Source: Amia ocellicauda (Eukaryota > Chordata > Actinopteri > Amiiformes > Amiidae). From it: a stretch of DNA of 64,000 nucleotides. Of this stretch, positions 51,791 to 64,000 are shown one piece after another. The stretch covers positions 26,393,727 to 26,457,726 of the forward strand of contig NC_089863.1 in assembly GCF_036373705.1 (NCBI RefSeq), in the 5' to 3' direction. The notes below the pieces were generated by a model. It ran no database searches, had not been told where the DNA came from, and worked only from the letters and a program-made list of their open reading frames with translations. Both the position numbers and the translations under genes were made by a program. Numbering within the stretch: position 1 is the stretch's first letter; each line of letters opens with the position of its first letter.

Positions 51791-52414
51791 GTTTAAATCG
51801 AGAAACTTGTAGAGTTAATTAGAGTTGCTATATGGAAGCAGGTTACATGTGTACTGGGCATCGAGGCACAGACACGGAAACAGAGAGGATGAGTGTAGTA
51901 CCATGGGAGGAGCTGCATTGCTGATGTGCCAGTGTCACATGACAGGTGAAAATGAAACGCACGTCACCCAGAAGACCAGAAGCACAATTAATTTATACCG
52001 GGGGTCCGCAGAACAAGCAAACACTGTCAACTGGCCGCCCCTGGTCTGTGGTTTAGCAAAACTCTACCACCTATATTGTCTTGTGTCTCAAGTACACTGT
52101 GAAACAGACCACCACCGAACAAAGGCCGACCCTTTGGTGGTCAAGTGTCCAAAAGTGTTCGTTTTGATCGTCTGGCCACTTATTACCACCCCCACCCCAG
52201 TCCCTTCTCTTCCCTATTCCCATCCAACATCAGTCACAACCTATTTCCTGTTCCCAGGCTGTGACCATCCCACAGGGTGACACACAGCCCCGATACGGCT
52301 GTACTGTCCATGTGTGCCTGCTGCTGCCTACAGCACACACAGCATATGAGCCACAGCAGAGGGAGATCTGCCAGTCAGGGGGTGTGGATTAGTGTGGGAA
52401 CCCTGTCCCATGTC

Positions 52415-52634
52415 AAATACAATAGTTCCCAGTGTAGTTAAACTTCCCAGGTTGACATCCTGTCCCATTTTAATTATGAAAATAGTCATATTCCCCACAG
52501 TTGACTGGGGAGTGGGTTCTATAACCAGAAGAAACCTGAGCACCTCTGTAGAAGACTATCTTTTTGCAATAAAACATGTATTAAAGTCACTTTAACTACA
52601 GCGCCACAGCGATGTCATCAGCAAGCACCAGATT
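52415..52634 (+). repeat. Interspersed repeat family X, copy 3
   Basis: Contains AATACAATAGTTCCCAG, TTTTAATTATGAAAATAG, CTGAGCACCTCTGTAG, TTAAAGTCACTTTAAC and GCGATGTCATCAGCAAGCAC in the same order as 7548-7785 and 27814-27965. Confidence 0.7.
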
Positions 52635-54044
52635 GCTGCCTGGCAGTGACACACAGACCTCCGAGCAAAAGAGGACCTTGTCATGATTCACAGCCTCCAT
52701 CCCGCTGACTGAGAGACTAGAACACTTCCGGGAGCAACTGGAACGCAGATTACAGATCAATTGAAAACCGATCGATTAATCAATCAATACATTTTTATTT
52801 TGATGCTGTGCTCCCCCTCGAAGGTGGTCCAAGTAGTCATACAGTGGGAGTGAGTTTTTCCAGTGGTTAAAGCAGATGTACATGTTTCTATTGTGTCTTA
52901 CGGGGTGTGTAGTGGGGTGGGGGGTCCTGCAGAGATATGGCACAGCACTGTCTTCCCGCATTGCTGTGGTATACCGATGAAACCCTGCCACAGCTTGGGC
53001 TGATTGGCACCCATTGGCCGCGTTGGCAAAATGCCACAGCCCAGATTCCAACCACCAATTTCTGGTCTCGCTGGGCCAGACCAAAAATCCCAAACACCGG
53101 GGGCTTCACCAGTTGCCCAGGGTCCCTCCCCAGCTAACTAGCAAGGTTCAAATGGTGTGTGCTTGTAAACGTCAGGGGAATCCCCCTCCAAAAAAAGTCT
53201 GACACCCTTTTCACTTCTCCATGTCACAAGAAAAATAGGACAGCAGGCCAGTTCCCAAAAGCACAGTCTTTCACTTCCCCCTTCAATGGTACGCTGGTTG
53301 AAGTGACATTCCTGGCACTTTTATTTCTGTTTCCAAAATCCTTCAATATACATCTGTTTTTTTTTGGTTTGTTTGTGTGGTTTTATCAGAACAACCGAGA
53401 TCTGTTGAGCTAGTTTCTTCCGTACCAGTAACAGATGGCAGTCCTCCTTTGCCATTTTAACATTTTCATTCTTCAACATAGTTTGGTTTGTTCTCAGATC
53501 CATTCATTAACCCTAAATCCCTTCCCCCTCCCCGCACAAGGACTACGCAGTCTGTTTGTTGTTGACAAAGGGGCGAACACAATCCCATCGCACACACAGG
53601 CCTGTTCTGTGTCAGTGGGGGTACAGGTTTCAGCTCCGGTATTTGTTTTGCCGTTCAGTTCGTCTGTGTGCAGGGTCTTTCTCCTACGCGCAGTGTTGCA
53701 ATGGCTTCCAGTCCTTCCTCTCCGCTCGCAGTTCCCCCAATGGATTCGTGCTCCTTTCTCACACCGACGCCCTTTGCACAGACACAGACACTGACTCAGC
53801 AGTCATCGCTCAAAGTCACTGAGGAGAGGCACTTCGGATGTGTCTCGTATGAAGAACTGGGACCAGGGTGCTTCACTGTGAGTGTGTGGCCCTGGCAAGG
53901 CTTGACCTTTGAACCTGAAAACTTCAACAAGGAAGTGTTTCGTCCAGGACAAACGTGATAGTTTACACCTTCCCTCCATTTTCTGTTTCTTGGAAGGAAA
54001 AAGCAATCGATGTATCAAGTGATTCACGTTTTATGGACGTACTT
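52635..54044. other. No supported gene
   Basis: A frame from 53704 to 53958 is open for 84 codons and its last part has mixed, protein-like composition (EERHFGCVSYEELGPGCFTV). It shows no domain, partner exon or family resemblance that I recognise, so I do not call a gene. Confidence 0.4.
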
Positions 54045-54175
54045 CCAACTGAGCTCTCAAGTTCTTAAATTAAACCCTTAATTGAACTATTAGTTCAATT
54101 AAGGGTTCAATTAAGCCACTGAGAGCTCAGTTGGCAGGAAAACTAACAGGGCAGGAGTTGGGGGAAGCACGGCTT
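54045..54175. mobile_element. Foldback MITE, family M
   Basis: CCAACTGAGCTCTCAAGTTC at the left and GAGAGCTCAGTTGG at 54121-54134 are inverted. The AATTGAAC-type interior meets at a 3-base centre near 54089. Downstream GGCAGGAAAACTAACAGGGC resembles the outer end of the copies in ANKDD1 introns. Confidence 0.7.
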
Positions 54176-54719
54176 TAGAGAGCTCCCATCAGCGCTGGCA
54201 GATCCAGGCTTACAGACTGCAGCTTGAAATGCACAGCTTGGGGGCACAGTAAAATTCCCGCCTGCGCCTACAAGAAAAATACAATTAAAAAACAGCCATG
54301 TCTCTGCCGAGTGCCGGCCACTCGCATTCCCACGGTCAGACGATGTCTCAGCTGGGAACTGTTACAGTGCGTGGTTATAGGCTACACTGCCAAGCTGTGT
54401 TTTACTCAAAAGTACACCTTTTAAAATGTTACTTAATTGCCTCGCTATTTGTGTCCTGCTTCCACCAGTGCCTACCAGCAGGCTGAACAAGAGGCGTTGC
54501 AACCGGGATAATGCCCTCGTCGTGCCCGTTCAAATCACTGTGCAAAAACGCAGCAAAATGCAATTGATCACGCCTGTTTACACTTTGAGGTTTCACTCCC
54601 TAATTTGTGCACCGATTAGATTTAGTGATTGGTTTGATTCCTTAACAGCAGCTTTGCTAAAACTGGTTGGTGCACAAATTAGGGTTGGGGTTCGTATGTA
54701 GTACATTGTGTGGTTCACT

Positions 54720-54780
54720 GTTTAAGCTGCTTTGAGTAGCCTAAGTATCTGCTTAATGACTTAATAACTATTATTACTAT
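54720..54780 (+). mobile_element. Possible SINE/LINE 3' tail
   Basis: TTTAAGCTGCTTTGAGTAGC and then TATCTGCTTAATGACTTAAT resemble the degenerate TAAGTTGCTTTGGATAAAAG-type tail shared by many fish SINEs and L2-like LINEs. Confidence 0.4.
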
Positions 54781-56796
54781 ACTTATCATTTTTATTGTAA
54801 TGTTGCCAACTTGCTCAGAAGTGTCTAAATGGTAGTTTGCCAAGCGTGAGTCTACATTGACATCCTCAAAGCATTCAATCTGATTTTCATTACAACCGTT
54901 CTTAAAGGTCTTGTGGCAACCAATAGTTTAAAAAGTATTAGAACCTACACTTCAGTCTCAACACGAGTTTTCACACCACATCATACTCTTGCAAAGCATG
55001 TATTTCCTGTTCCAAATTAGCAGATGCATTTCCATATGTTTTTACTCTATAGCCTTGAACGTTTTGTGTTTTCTCCTACTCCAGACAAAGAGAGGCTATT
55101 GCGTCTCCAGGGCGACGGGGCTTATTGACACACAATGAGAAGAAACAGTCCGGATTCATATGTAAATTAGCAATGCTAATTCGCAGAGCAGCCAAATTCA
55201 CATGCATTTTTTTATTTTATTTTTAGAAATCTTACTTTCATACACGGTATGGATTGACACAAGGAAAAACATTTACTAGCCAGAAAACCCTTGCTTGTCA
55301 GGAGACATTGTGATTGACCCCGGCTATTTAAAGAGCTACATTAAGCACATACAATACAGCTGTGAGCCGGACTTTTTCCCATGCCTGTTGCTCGAATTCT
55401 TTGCTTTATAGCTTTTTCCTGCACTGTTTGGAGGATTATGATGGTATCTTTGCAGAAAAAGGAAAATAAAAACATTTTAGGGTAATTTCTGTCAGTTTGC
55501 CAGGGTTTTAAACCTCTAGACATGGAGACATTTTGTTTTATTATGTGTATTCGTGTATTTTTTTCTCGGGTGGGAGTGAATGTGATTTGCACTATGGAGC
55601 TCTCTTAGCAAGCGGTCCACGTCACGCGAGAATGTCTGTACCTTTGATCACGTGATAAAAGATCAGGTACAAGGACAGTTACAGTACCTGCCCTAATGAC
55701 ATCACACAGCACATAGCATATCATTTGCAGTCAGACTTGGGCGCATACATGGAAACTATACCAACGATAACTGGCCCCCAATTGTGATCCAGAAGACATC
55801 AGGAGAACACACTCTAGAATTCTGTCCGAGGGGATGATGGGATAGGAAAACACTAATGGAAAAAGTGCCATTTCCCCTGCAGGGTCACCCATAGTCCTCT
55901 GAGCTTTTCTGTGACCCTTCACTGACCCGCAGAGATGGGTAGATTAACAAGTTTGTTGGTATAAAACCCCGGAGGGTCCAAGATTACCCAGCAGCCTCTA
56001 ACAAAAGGGGACGCGGCCTCACTGAGTTACACCTTTCATCATCCGTTCAACCATTCGGCAAGCAGTGTTACGTCTTGGCCCGGGCAGCGTTCAGGTCTCC
56101 CCTCTGTGGCAAACCAACCCCCAACACCGCCAGGCGTGCACACGTCCCTGAAACCCAATCTGGACTGTAACGGTCCGCTCCTTCGTTCTTGCCTTTACCG
56201 ACGAGCAAGATGCCACATGTTCCCACCTGAAATAGATACGTTGTCGTAACAAAGTGAGCTAAGGTTTCGGGTTCCCAAAACACACGTCAAGGCTATTTAT
56301 TTTGGAATGATTCCCCCCCAAAAAAACCTTCTTCCACAGCCTTTTTAGTTTCCCTGAGTTAAAAAAACAAACACAAACACTAGATGGCTGGCAGTGAAGA
56401 AGGACTGGACCTCTGATCGATCTGCAAGGACGCGTACCTGTCATAGAAGGCGTGTGACGGCATGTGCCCGCGGGCCTCAGACATCAGCTATCACCCGCGG
56501 CCCCCTAAATCACCGCAAAAGTAGACGTGGAGCAGCCGTGCGTGCACAGACAGACAGACACAGGTCCGACTCCGACTTGTTGGGATCTGCAGCCCCTTTC
56601 CACGTTCTGTCAGACTGAGGCTGAATAAATTCACATCTTCACCTCTCCTTGCTGCAGAAGAACCACACACTCTCTTCCTTCCCTCCCTTCTTCCCTCCCC
56701 CTCCCTCGCCCCCTCCCTTCTCAGTGTGATCAGAGTGGTGGCCGGGGCCAAGGGAAGAGGCGGCTCATTTGCACACAAGTTTGTTCTCCAGCCAAC
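54781..56796. other. Upstream of the mini-protein gene
   Basis: No exon seen. The last 150 bases (about 56640-56796) are C/T-rich and then GGCC-rich, and probably carry the promoter and 5' leader of the gene starting at 56797. No TATA box is obvious. Confidence 0.4.
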
Positions 56797-57760
56797 ATGA
56801 CAAGACTGCCTCTCGGATCCCTGCAGCTCTGCCTGGCTGTGCTATTGCTTCTGCCCGGGTGCTGTGGTGAGTGTCATTTAAGTGCTTTTTATGGGAACAG
56901 ACTGGGGTCCATTCATAGGACTGCAGATTCTATTTATCACACAGATTTTAAAGAAAGAAACAGAGTGAGATCTGCAAAAGCTTTCCTGCTCGGGTGTCAG
57001 AAGAACAAACCAAAAAGTAGAAAAGGAAATCCTCTGCATTGCAACTCATTTTACAAGTTGTTTTATGTGAAAAACAAATCTCTTAAATGTTCTTTCCCAC
57101 AGCCTACCTGGTCTCCTGCTAGATTATACACATTAAACCAGTTACAATTACAGAAAATGAGAAACACATTTTTCTTTGCACCCCCCTGCAGCCAAAAGCT
57201 TTGCACACGCAGAAAAGGTCTGAATTAATTTGATTTATTTTCTGTGGTGAAGCATTATTCCACAGTGTATTTAAATATTAACATGAAATGAATTTCACTG
57301 TTTTGTTGTCCTAAAGCAGTCATACCTGGAAGTGCATTGACTACATGATTGTGTCTTTTAAAGTCAGACTTTTAAAGGCTGTCCTTTTAACTGAGCAAAA
57401 ACACATTGGGGAACATATCTGGACCCAGAACGATGCACTGGCTTTGTTTGATATGTGTTGTATATGTTACATGAGCACCAAGTAACCAAATGGATAGAAA
57501 GTCAAACTTGCTTTTCTGTAGTCATTATTGTCAGAAATTCATGACCCAGTGCAGAGTTGAAGTGCACATGCAAGATTTTACGAGCTTTGACACTTATTTC
57601 ACAGAAACGGGGGAATTGGGTGCTGTAACTGACAGCTCAGTCCAAGGGGACTTAAAACTAGCTTTGTGCCTGACAGAGACAGAGACAGAGAGACCTAGAG
57701 AGTGACCGAGAGACAGACACAGAGACAGACAGTGAGACAGAACGAGAGAGACAGACAGAC

Positions 57761-57793
<33 letters not shown>

Positions 57794-60553
57794 GAGACTG
57801 AGAGACAGACACAGAGACAGACAGTGAGACAGAGACAGAGAGACAGAGAGAGACATTGAGACAGAACAAGAGAGACAGAGACAGATAGAGAGAGAGACAG
57901 AAACAAACAGACCGACAGAGACAGAGACAGACACTCAGAGAGAAAGACAAATGGAGAGAGACAGAAAGACAGACAGAGACATAAACAGGGAGAAAGAGAG
58001 AGAGACAGCGAGAGGAGAGACAGACACAGAGAGAGAAACTTTGTGAGAGACAGCGAGAGAGAGAGACAGAGACACACACACACACACAGAAATTGTCACA
58101 TTCAAAGAAGACAGACTAGGCTGGTTGTGTCATTTTCCTGTGCGATGGCACCTCAGATTTATCTGTAGCTTAATCTAGCTGTGAGTGTCTTGCTGCGCAG
58201 GCTGGTGAGATGTTTGTGATTTCCATCCTGCCAGCAAAATTTTCAGCACTGGTCACATCACACAATGAGGCGCTCATCGGACCGTCATGGGGCCAATCCG
58301 TCCGTGCTGGAATTCAAACTCGGGGTAATGCCATCACACACGAGGAGAAAATCCTGTACAGGATGCAAGGTCATCGCAGGGCAGTACTAACACACACACA
58401 CACACACACACAAAAACAATTATAGGGCAAGTCAGAGTAGGCAGTCAACCTAAGCAGCCTATACCGATCCCCTGCTGGATGAAGATGTTTCCTCTTGCGT
58501 CAAACCAGAGCTTCTCTTTTACACATCACACCTGTGTATGATTTAATCTTCCCCTCTGTGATCAGCTAGGTCTTTTTAATCTCTTCATTCATTCAATAGT
58601 TTCCTTTGCTCATCTCAGGTCTGTTCTTCTTGCCCTGTGTCCGGCCCATCGCCACTTGAACAGTTTCACTCTTTCAATGATGTCACATATTCCAGTTTGT
58701 TCTCGGATCCATTCAGTTATTTCTCTGTGTCTTGCTGTTATTCAGTTATCAAGTCTCGTGTTTGTTAGCAGCACAGGAAGCGTTGCAAACAAGGAACTGA
58801 GCAGCTTGTTTGGATCCTTACAATTATTATTATTTCATTTTTTTTTTTTTTCATCTGCAGTTCTCAGGCAGCAATCTGCGGGAATCTGAACACGGTTTTC
58901 CAGTTCCATTGTTTGGCAGAAATTCACTCAAGATATTTATAACCGGACGCTCACATGTAGACAAACTGGACCTCTTTTTGTTAGGCGGACTTCGAAGGGT
59001 AATTAATGAGGACTGGCTCTCCAAGTTCTCCGTCGCTCTTGCCAAGTCAAGAGTCACTGAAACACAGCCTCGCCATCCTGCCAGAAAGATTACCTATGCG
59101 ACACAGCACCAAGCACGACAGGGATCAAACCCCAACACTGCCGGGATCGTTCTCGTCCCCCGCAGGGCATGACTGTGGGCACTCCAGCAAAGGAAACTCA
59201 TATTTATACTAGAGTGTGTTCAGGGAAAGCTGGAAAATTCCTGTACCTTTGGGTTTTCCCTCGTTTCAACGCAGGACTGCCCTGTGCTCTTCAACTGGCG
59301 TCCTGTCACTTTCGCCCTTGCATTGTTTTCCTCTACAGCCGCCCCACTTTGTACCTGATTACTCATTCCTTGGGTCTCTTCCAATAAGTCATTTCTTTTT
59401 GATGATTTAGTTTCATGATTAGCTTCCCAGTCCATTGTGGATCGTGGATATTTTCATTGCTTTTGTTTAAGTTTACCACACAGTGCCTTTGAAGATCAGA
59501 TATCTTCCATTTAAGGGAACAAGCGTATGTTTTCAATCCATGGCCCCCTTCTTGTCTTGTAGCGGTCTAGGCCTTTTGCTCCTGCATTCAGTGCTCACAC
59601 AAACATTTAATATTTAAAGAGGTGAGTCAGGGTCAGTGCAACTGGTTTTATTCTCAAAACAGCTTTTTGAGGAACGTTGAAAAGATATAGGATGCATGTC
59701 AAACATATTTAAGTCTGTAATCCAGATTTTTATTTTAGTGTTTGAAAATATGTGAAATCTATGCAATAAATATAGGGATTACTGACAGAAATGTATTTAA
59801 AAGACATCCCAGATATTTGAAATGTCCCAACAAAAACAGAAAAGGGAAACCCATCACTCCCATTGTCCCACGCTTCCTCACCCAGTTTGCTCAGCCTAGC
59901 TGGGGAAGTACCTGTGGGACACCCATGCAAGTTCCTTTGAATAAAAATGTCACCCCCACCTCCTACAATCTCTTTTTTTCTCCATTTTCTCTGCAGGAGG
60001 AAGCTACTACTACGAAGACGAATCGCCCAACACAGGGACGCCAGATTACGAAAACAGCACTTTTGACTACTACTTCTACAGTAAGTCCTCTCTGGGGTTC
60101 ACGCGCTCTCCGGGTCACGGCCAGTCCTCGTGTTCACATAACAGACCCTCTCAGTGTTTGGGTGCGAACAATCCCACCAAAGGCAAGGGTCAGAGCAGAC
60201 AGGTCCCCTAGAAAGAGAAACAGAGGGGACAAAGACACGGAACCGTTCCCAAGATGAGCAGACCTCAGGCAAAGGGTCAAAGAGCAACCAAAGTGTAGCG
60301 GTTTTGCAGCAGACTAAATGTAAAGGTAGATCAATCAATATCGGCAAACAAGAATGGGGGAATGATTAACCGTAATGGAATGATTTGTAGTACATCAAAT
60401 AAAGCTTGAGGTTGTGATGGTAGCAGACACAAAGTCATATGCAGTGGTGTAGTCTTCAATTTGAAGTAATTTGAATGGAATTTTGTGTATGCCTCCGTAA
60501 CTTGAAGGGAACACCAATACAGCACTGGTCATATGCAAAATACATTTAAAAAA

Positions 60554-60601
<48 letters not shown>

Positions 60602-61420
60602 TCCTCTGTCTTTTTTAAAGTTCATAATATTCATCAGTGTAAGAGGAACAGAAATCGATTTCTCCCTCTTTATTTTCAGGCAACACCAGCAGCGATTACG
60701 AAGGTTTCGAGATGCTTGGGAAGAACCATGTAAGTATACTCTTTTCTCTCTTTCTTTTGTCGTCTGGGATGTAGAGATACTTTTCTTTGCAGCCCGGAGG
60801 GTCAGGAATCAGCAGCTGGTTTCTTGCGCACACACAGTGGGTCAGTCCCAACTCTGAATTTACCATTCGACAATTACTTAAGACACAGAATGAGGTGAGC
60901 CACAGCTCCAAATGCTGAGTCTGCAGCTGCGTTTTTAGGAATAGATCAAAACCTGTTTGATAAAGCAAGAGAGCATTGTTGTCTTGTCAGGTGGTAGGCC
61001 AGCTTTCTTTTAATTTGGAGATTGAGTGATATTAAATCCTGCACACTGCCCTCCTCAGATTTGAGTGAAATCAATAAACTGTACATCTATGGTGCACAAT
61101 CCTCACAGTCTCACTGACGGCCCCCCAACCAAGAGGGTTTTTAATACAGTTTAAAAGAGTGACAATCTCCTGAAACCTGTCCTTTGCAGCCTTTGCAGTC
61201 CTTTGCTGTCCTTTGCTGTTGTTTTTTCCTGGTGGTCTGACACTTATTAAGACCTGTGATAATGCTGTAAAATCCTACACCCTGTTCCCGGTGCAACTGG
61301 CAACCCACTGACTAACCAGCATTATTGTGTTGATTGTTTTTTTAGGCACCCACGCTTCTCCCTCCCTGCTGTCTGGTCCTAGTGTGTCTGTTCATTTTCC
61401 GGCTCTGTCGATCACTGTGA
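56797..61420 (+). CDS. Tyrosine- and acid-rich secreted or membrane mini-protein, 92 aa, 4 exons (C1orf54-like?)
   Basis: Exons 56797-56866, 59997-60080, 60680-60729 and 61346-61420 have AG/GT borders, agreeing phases (1, 1, 0) and sum to 93 codons with the stop. Residues 1-23 are a strong signal peptide ([20 protein letters not shown]). The mature segment has eight tyrosines, mostly beside Asp/Glu ([26 protein letters not shown]), and two N-glycosylation sequons (NST, NTS). The last exon is a hydrophobic stretch ([15 protein letters not shown]) followed by RLCRSL, so a single-pass type I anchor is more likely than GPI. No family is certain. Human C1orf54 also has a signal peptide and a Tyr/Glu/Asp-rich body, and lies downstream of ANP32E on the opposite strand, as here; orthology is an inference. 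Function is unknown. Confidence 0.7.
57674..58091. repeat. GACA/GAGA microsatellite, 0.4 kb
   Basis: About 410 bases of GAGACAGA and GACAGACA units in intron 1 of the mini-protein gene, ending in a short (CA)n run. The minus-strand Cys/Ser/Leu-rich frames over it are artefacts. Confidence 0.9.
58092..59996 (+). other. Rest of mini-protein intron 1
   Basis: (AC)n at 58390-58412. Otherwise no feature recognised. A good acceptor-like T run and CAG at 58843-58860 would lead into a frame with an early stop. Confidence 0.5.
60557..60599. repeat. (TA)n microsatellite
   Basis: About 21 TA units, 81 bases before exon 3 of the mini-protein gene. Confidence 0.95.
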
Positions 61421-61500
61421 CCTTCCCACGGCTGTCCCCCAAAAGGTACCTCAAACCGCCCAAGATCCGCCAACCTGATTTAGCCCAGTGAAGAAAAGTG

Positions 61501-61506
61501 AATAAA
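61501..61506 (+). terminator. Candidate polyadenylation signal of the mini-protein gene
   Basis: AATAAA 80 bases after the stop codon. A second AATAAA lies near 61864. Confidence 0.5.
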
Positions 61507-64000
61507 CAGTACAAAGGTCATTATAGTCACTTTGAATCAATAGGTTTAGTAACCATTTGTTAATTCATTCCCATTTAACTTTAACGGAGCACTGAGCATG
61601 CAGTTCCAGAGAAGACCAATAGGTGACACTCTGTCCACAGCAGAAATTAGTCTGTTGAGGAGGGGTTTGTGTGCAGGGGTTGAAAAATGAGGTCTAATGT
61701 TGGATACAGTGACCAAGCATTTACCTCACTAAGGGGTTGGGGGTGCAGACGATTTGACTGCTGGCCAAGGTGTCTGTTTTACAATCTGTTGCAGGACCAG
61801 CGCGTCAGTGGACACACATGGGCACCGGAGAGCGGCCGGGAAGTGGCAGCTGACCGGAAAAGAAAAATAAAACTGGATAAGGACAATCCATCTATGCAGC
61901 TTCAACGCACCTCACTTCGGCTGTCCGCAAAATTAACAGCTTTGATGTTTTTGTAAATACGTACACGAATGAAAGGATCTCTAGGTTCCTACACAGATTA
62001 TAAACCAAATTTGCGATACAGGATTCAAGCCAAATTTAAGCAGTCCGTCCACTCTAGTGTCAGCTAAGAGTAGGACAGTTTGCTTTTCCTCAGGGTCTCC
62101 ATCTGCCCCGGTCTTTGGTCAGCCAGTAGTGCCTTTGGTCACTATTTCGGCAAAACAGGATCGGTTCAGTTTGTCTGGATGAACTGAGAAATGAGAACCT
62201 CTTCTGGAAGAGTGTTTTGGGCCAAGACAATCTTTTATTTTTGTAATATATTTTTTTCTATGATGCATAGTCTCCTTTTTGTTACAGCTGGTAGTAAGTT
62301 TACTCTAATGTAGCGGGTGCTACATTTGTTTTGTTTTGTTATCTGCTCTGTACAAAACACACAACGGACTGTTTTTTTACTTATTTTTTTGTTCGGACAT
62401 TCTGGAATAAGTGTTAAGATATTCTCCCAAATATTGCACTTTTTAGGGGCCTTCTCATGCGCCTGCCTTGATCCTTCAGTGTCTCTCTCCCTTTTCCAAC
62501 TCAGTTTGTAGTCTTAATGAGAGCAGGGAGCGATACCCAATCAAAACTCTGACCGACCCCAAGGGGACATGGCCAAGAAAAAACCTGTACCTTTACTGAT
62601 AATCATTTTATGGTCAGAAGCCACTCAAGATCAAGACACGATAAAGTATGTTTTTCTAGAGTGGAGGTTTTGATTCGGTCTAGGCCTCACGGTGATCTTT
62701 TAGCCCCTTATTGAAGACACCCGGAGTGAGAAAGGTCTCTAGAGTGATCCTGCTCAGACCACAAAATATCAGGTTCTAGATCAATAAAGCATACAGAGTA
62801 ACAGGGATAAAGAAGCCTGTGTCTCATTGATTCTTAAAAATCAAGGGTTAAGTAACGCAAGAGCCATACCCCCAAGACATCTGCCTCTAATTCTTGCCTT
62901 TTAATGGAGATGAAAAAACAACAATGGTCGGGGCTACTTTAGACTTCACAATCCATTGATTTCCATTGCAGTGTATTCACTGAATTGACCCTTAATTGCC
63001 TTAGCTGACCCCAGCGAAAAATAAATAAATAAATCACTCTAAAATTAAGGAGAAGTGGGTGGAAAAAAAGTCAAGAAAGATTTGGAAAGGACTGGAATGG
63101 AAACACCAGGGTGGCCTACTCACAAATGCTTTGAGATTTAAGAGTCCCTGGAGGGCTGTTTGATTTAGAAACATCAGCGCTTTGTCTTGGATATTTGAAA
63201 ACAAAATCAAATGAAAATCGGTAACCGTCAGCTGGACGATAAAACATTCTTTATGAGTTCAGCCCACGCCGAATGGCTGGTAAAGGGGGCGGTTATTCTC
63301 ATGGGACAGGCGCTTGCTGGTGTGTTTGTGTTCATTCACATGGGCTGGCCAGGGGTGGGACCTTCCAGCCCCACACATTTGACCATCTGGCCAATGAACA
63401 AACAGTCACGATTTGGTCAACATGTCAGGCACCGCTCGATTGGGAAGAGAATTTGTCGCGTCACACTCGGACAAGTGCTGACATATCCTCGTTGACGGCA
63501 GAATTATGCTCTGCTTGATGTGGGGAATCTGCCTTCAGTGGCTCACGGGTATCCCTCAAGTGTGTAAGGGTCGTTTTCCTGGTCAGATTCCATAATAACT
63601 TTGGGCAATGGACAAAATTCAACATAGTGAAAGCACTGATAAAAGCTGTGTTTACCCGCGATCCCCTAACTTCGAGTAGCACAGCCGCCAACACGATGTC
63701 ACAGCAGCCTATCAAGGTTAAATATACCTTTAGAGAGTCTTCACAAGAGCACAGTGAGCGACAAACAATCCCAACATCACAGAATCATCCCTGACAGGGC
63801 AGAGATTACAGTTTTAGGTGTAATATATGGGGTATATTTTAAACATTTTCAAATCTGTCAACCATATATGTTTTCTAGATGCTGAAAATACATTGTAGGA
63901 ATTAACGTCACTGTATATTTCCAACCTCTATAATAAACACATGGATAATAGACTAAAAATATATGTAATATATTCCATACATTGTAAACTAACCAAAATC
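61507..64000. other. No further gene seen
   Basis: The start may be extended 3' untranslated sequence of the mini-protein gene. A stretch at 61798-61956, after a plausible CAG acceptor, is open for 52 codons and could be an alternative last exon, but nothing supports it beyond the frame. The remainder is AT-rich with no recognised exon. Confidence 0.4.

Noticed and set aside
53668..53958. A 96-codon open frame with a protein-like second half
   Set aside because: No recognisable domain, no partner exons and no family resemblance; the length is unremarkable for this composition.
33661..56796. Search for CA14 and APH1A exons expected from human gene order
   Set aside because: I found no readable carbonic anhydrase or APH1 motifs; the two genes are absent here or moved elsewhere.
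58861..58890. A strong T-run plus CAG acceptor inside intron 1 of the mini-protein gene
   Set aside because: In the phase set by exon 1 the frame meets TGA after nine codons.

Overview
The window looks like euchromatic DNA from a ray-finned fish. Three spliced vertebrate genes sit among fish-type repeats: Tc1/mariner elements, CR1-like and L1/Tx1-like LINEs, a tRNA-derived SINE with an (ATT)n tail, foldback MITEs and many long CT/GA microsatellites. Nothing here fixes the species; a non-teleost or early-branching ray-finned fish is a guess from repeat style only.

Layout. 1-12.2 kb: no recognisable gene; one LINE relic, long homopyrimidine and homopurine tracts, and two copies of an unnamed interspersed repeat. 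12.2-21.8 kb (+): a 16-exon ankyrin-repeat plus death-domain gene of the ANKDD1 family, 522 codons by my model, mostly one ankyrin repeat per exon. A 141-bp foldback MITE lies 5-6 bases past one of its splice donors, and a 0.8-kb G-poor pentamer-like array fills another intron. 22.8-24.4 kb: a Tc1 element with IR/DR-like ends and one nonsense codon. 27.5-33.2 kb (-): ANP32E, a histone H2A.Z chaperone, in 7 coding exons (259 aa), with a CpG-rich promoter carrying five CCAAT boxes. 35-39.7 kb: a CR1 fragment, an intact DD36E (Incomer-like) Tc1/mariner element with perfect 28-bp inverted repeats, CTCF-like motifs and a LINE 3' part. 39.7-56.8 kb: repeats and LINE relics, no gene seen. 56.8-61.4 kb (+): a four-exon gene for a 92-aa tyrosine- and acid-rich secreted or membrane-anchored mini-protein, possibly the fish counterpart of human C1orf54. 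61.4-64 kb: nothing recognised.

The genes show no shared pathway. Their order is informative: in human 1q21.2, ANP32E (minus) lies a short way upstream of C1orf54 (plus), next to PLEKHO1. Human ANKDD1A lies beside PLEKHO2 on chromosome 15. An ANKDD1 gene beside ANP32E therefore suggests an ohnologue of ANKDD1A at the PLEKHO1/ANP32E locus that mammals lack. All coordinates and splice joins were read by eye; no alignment or database search was run.
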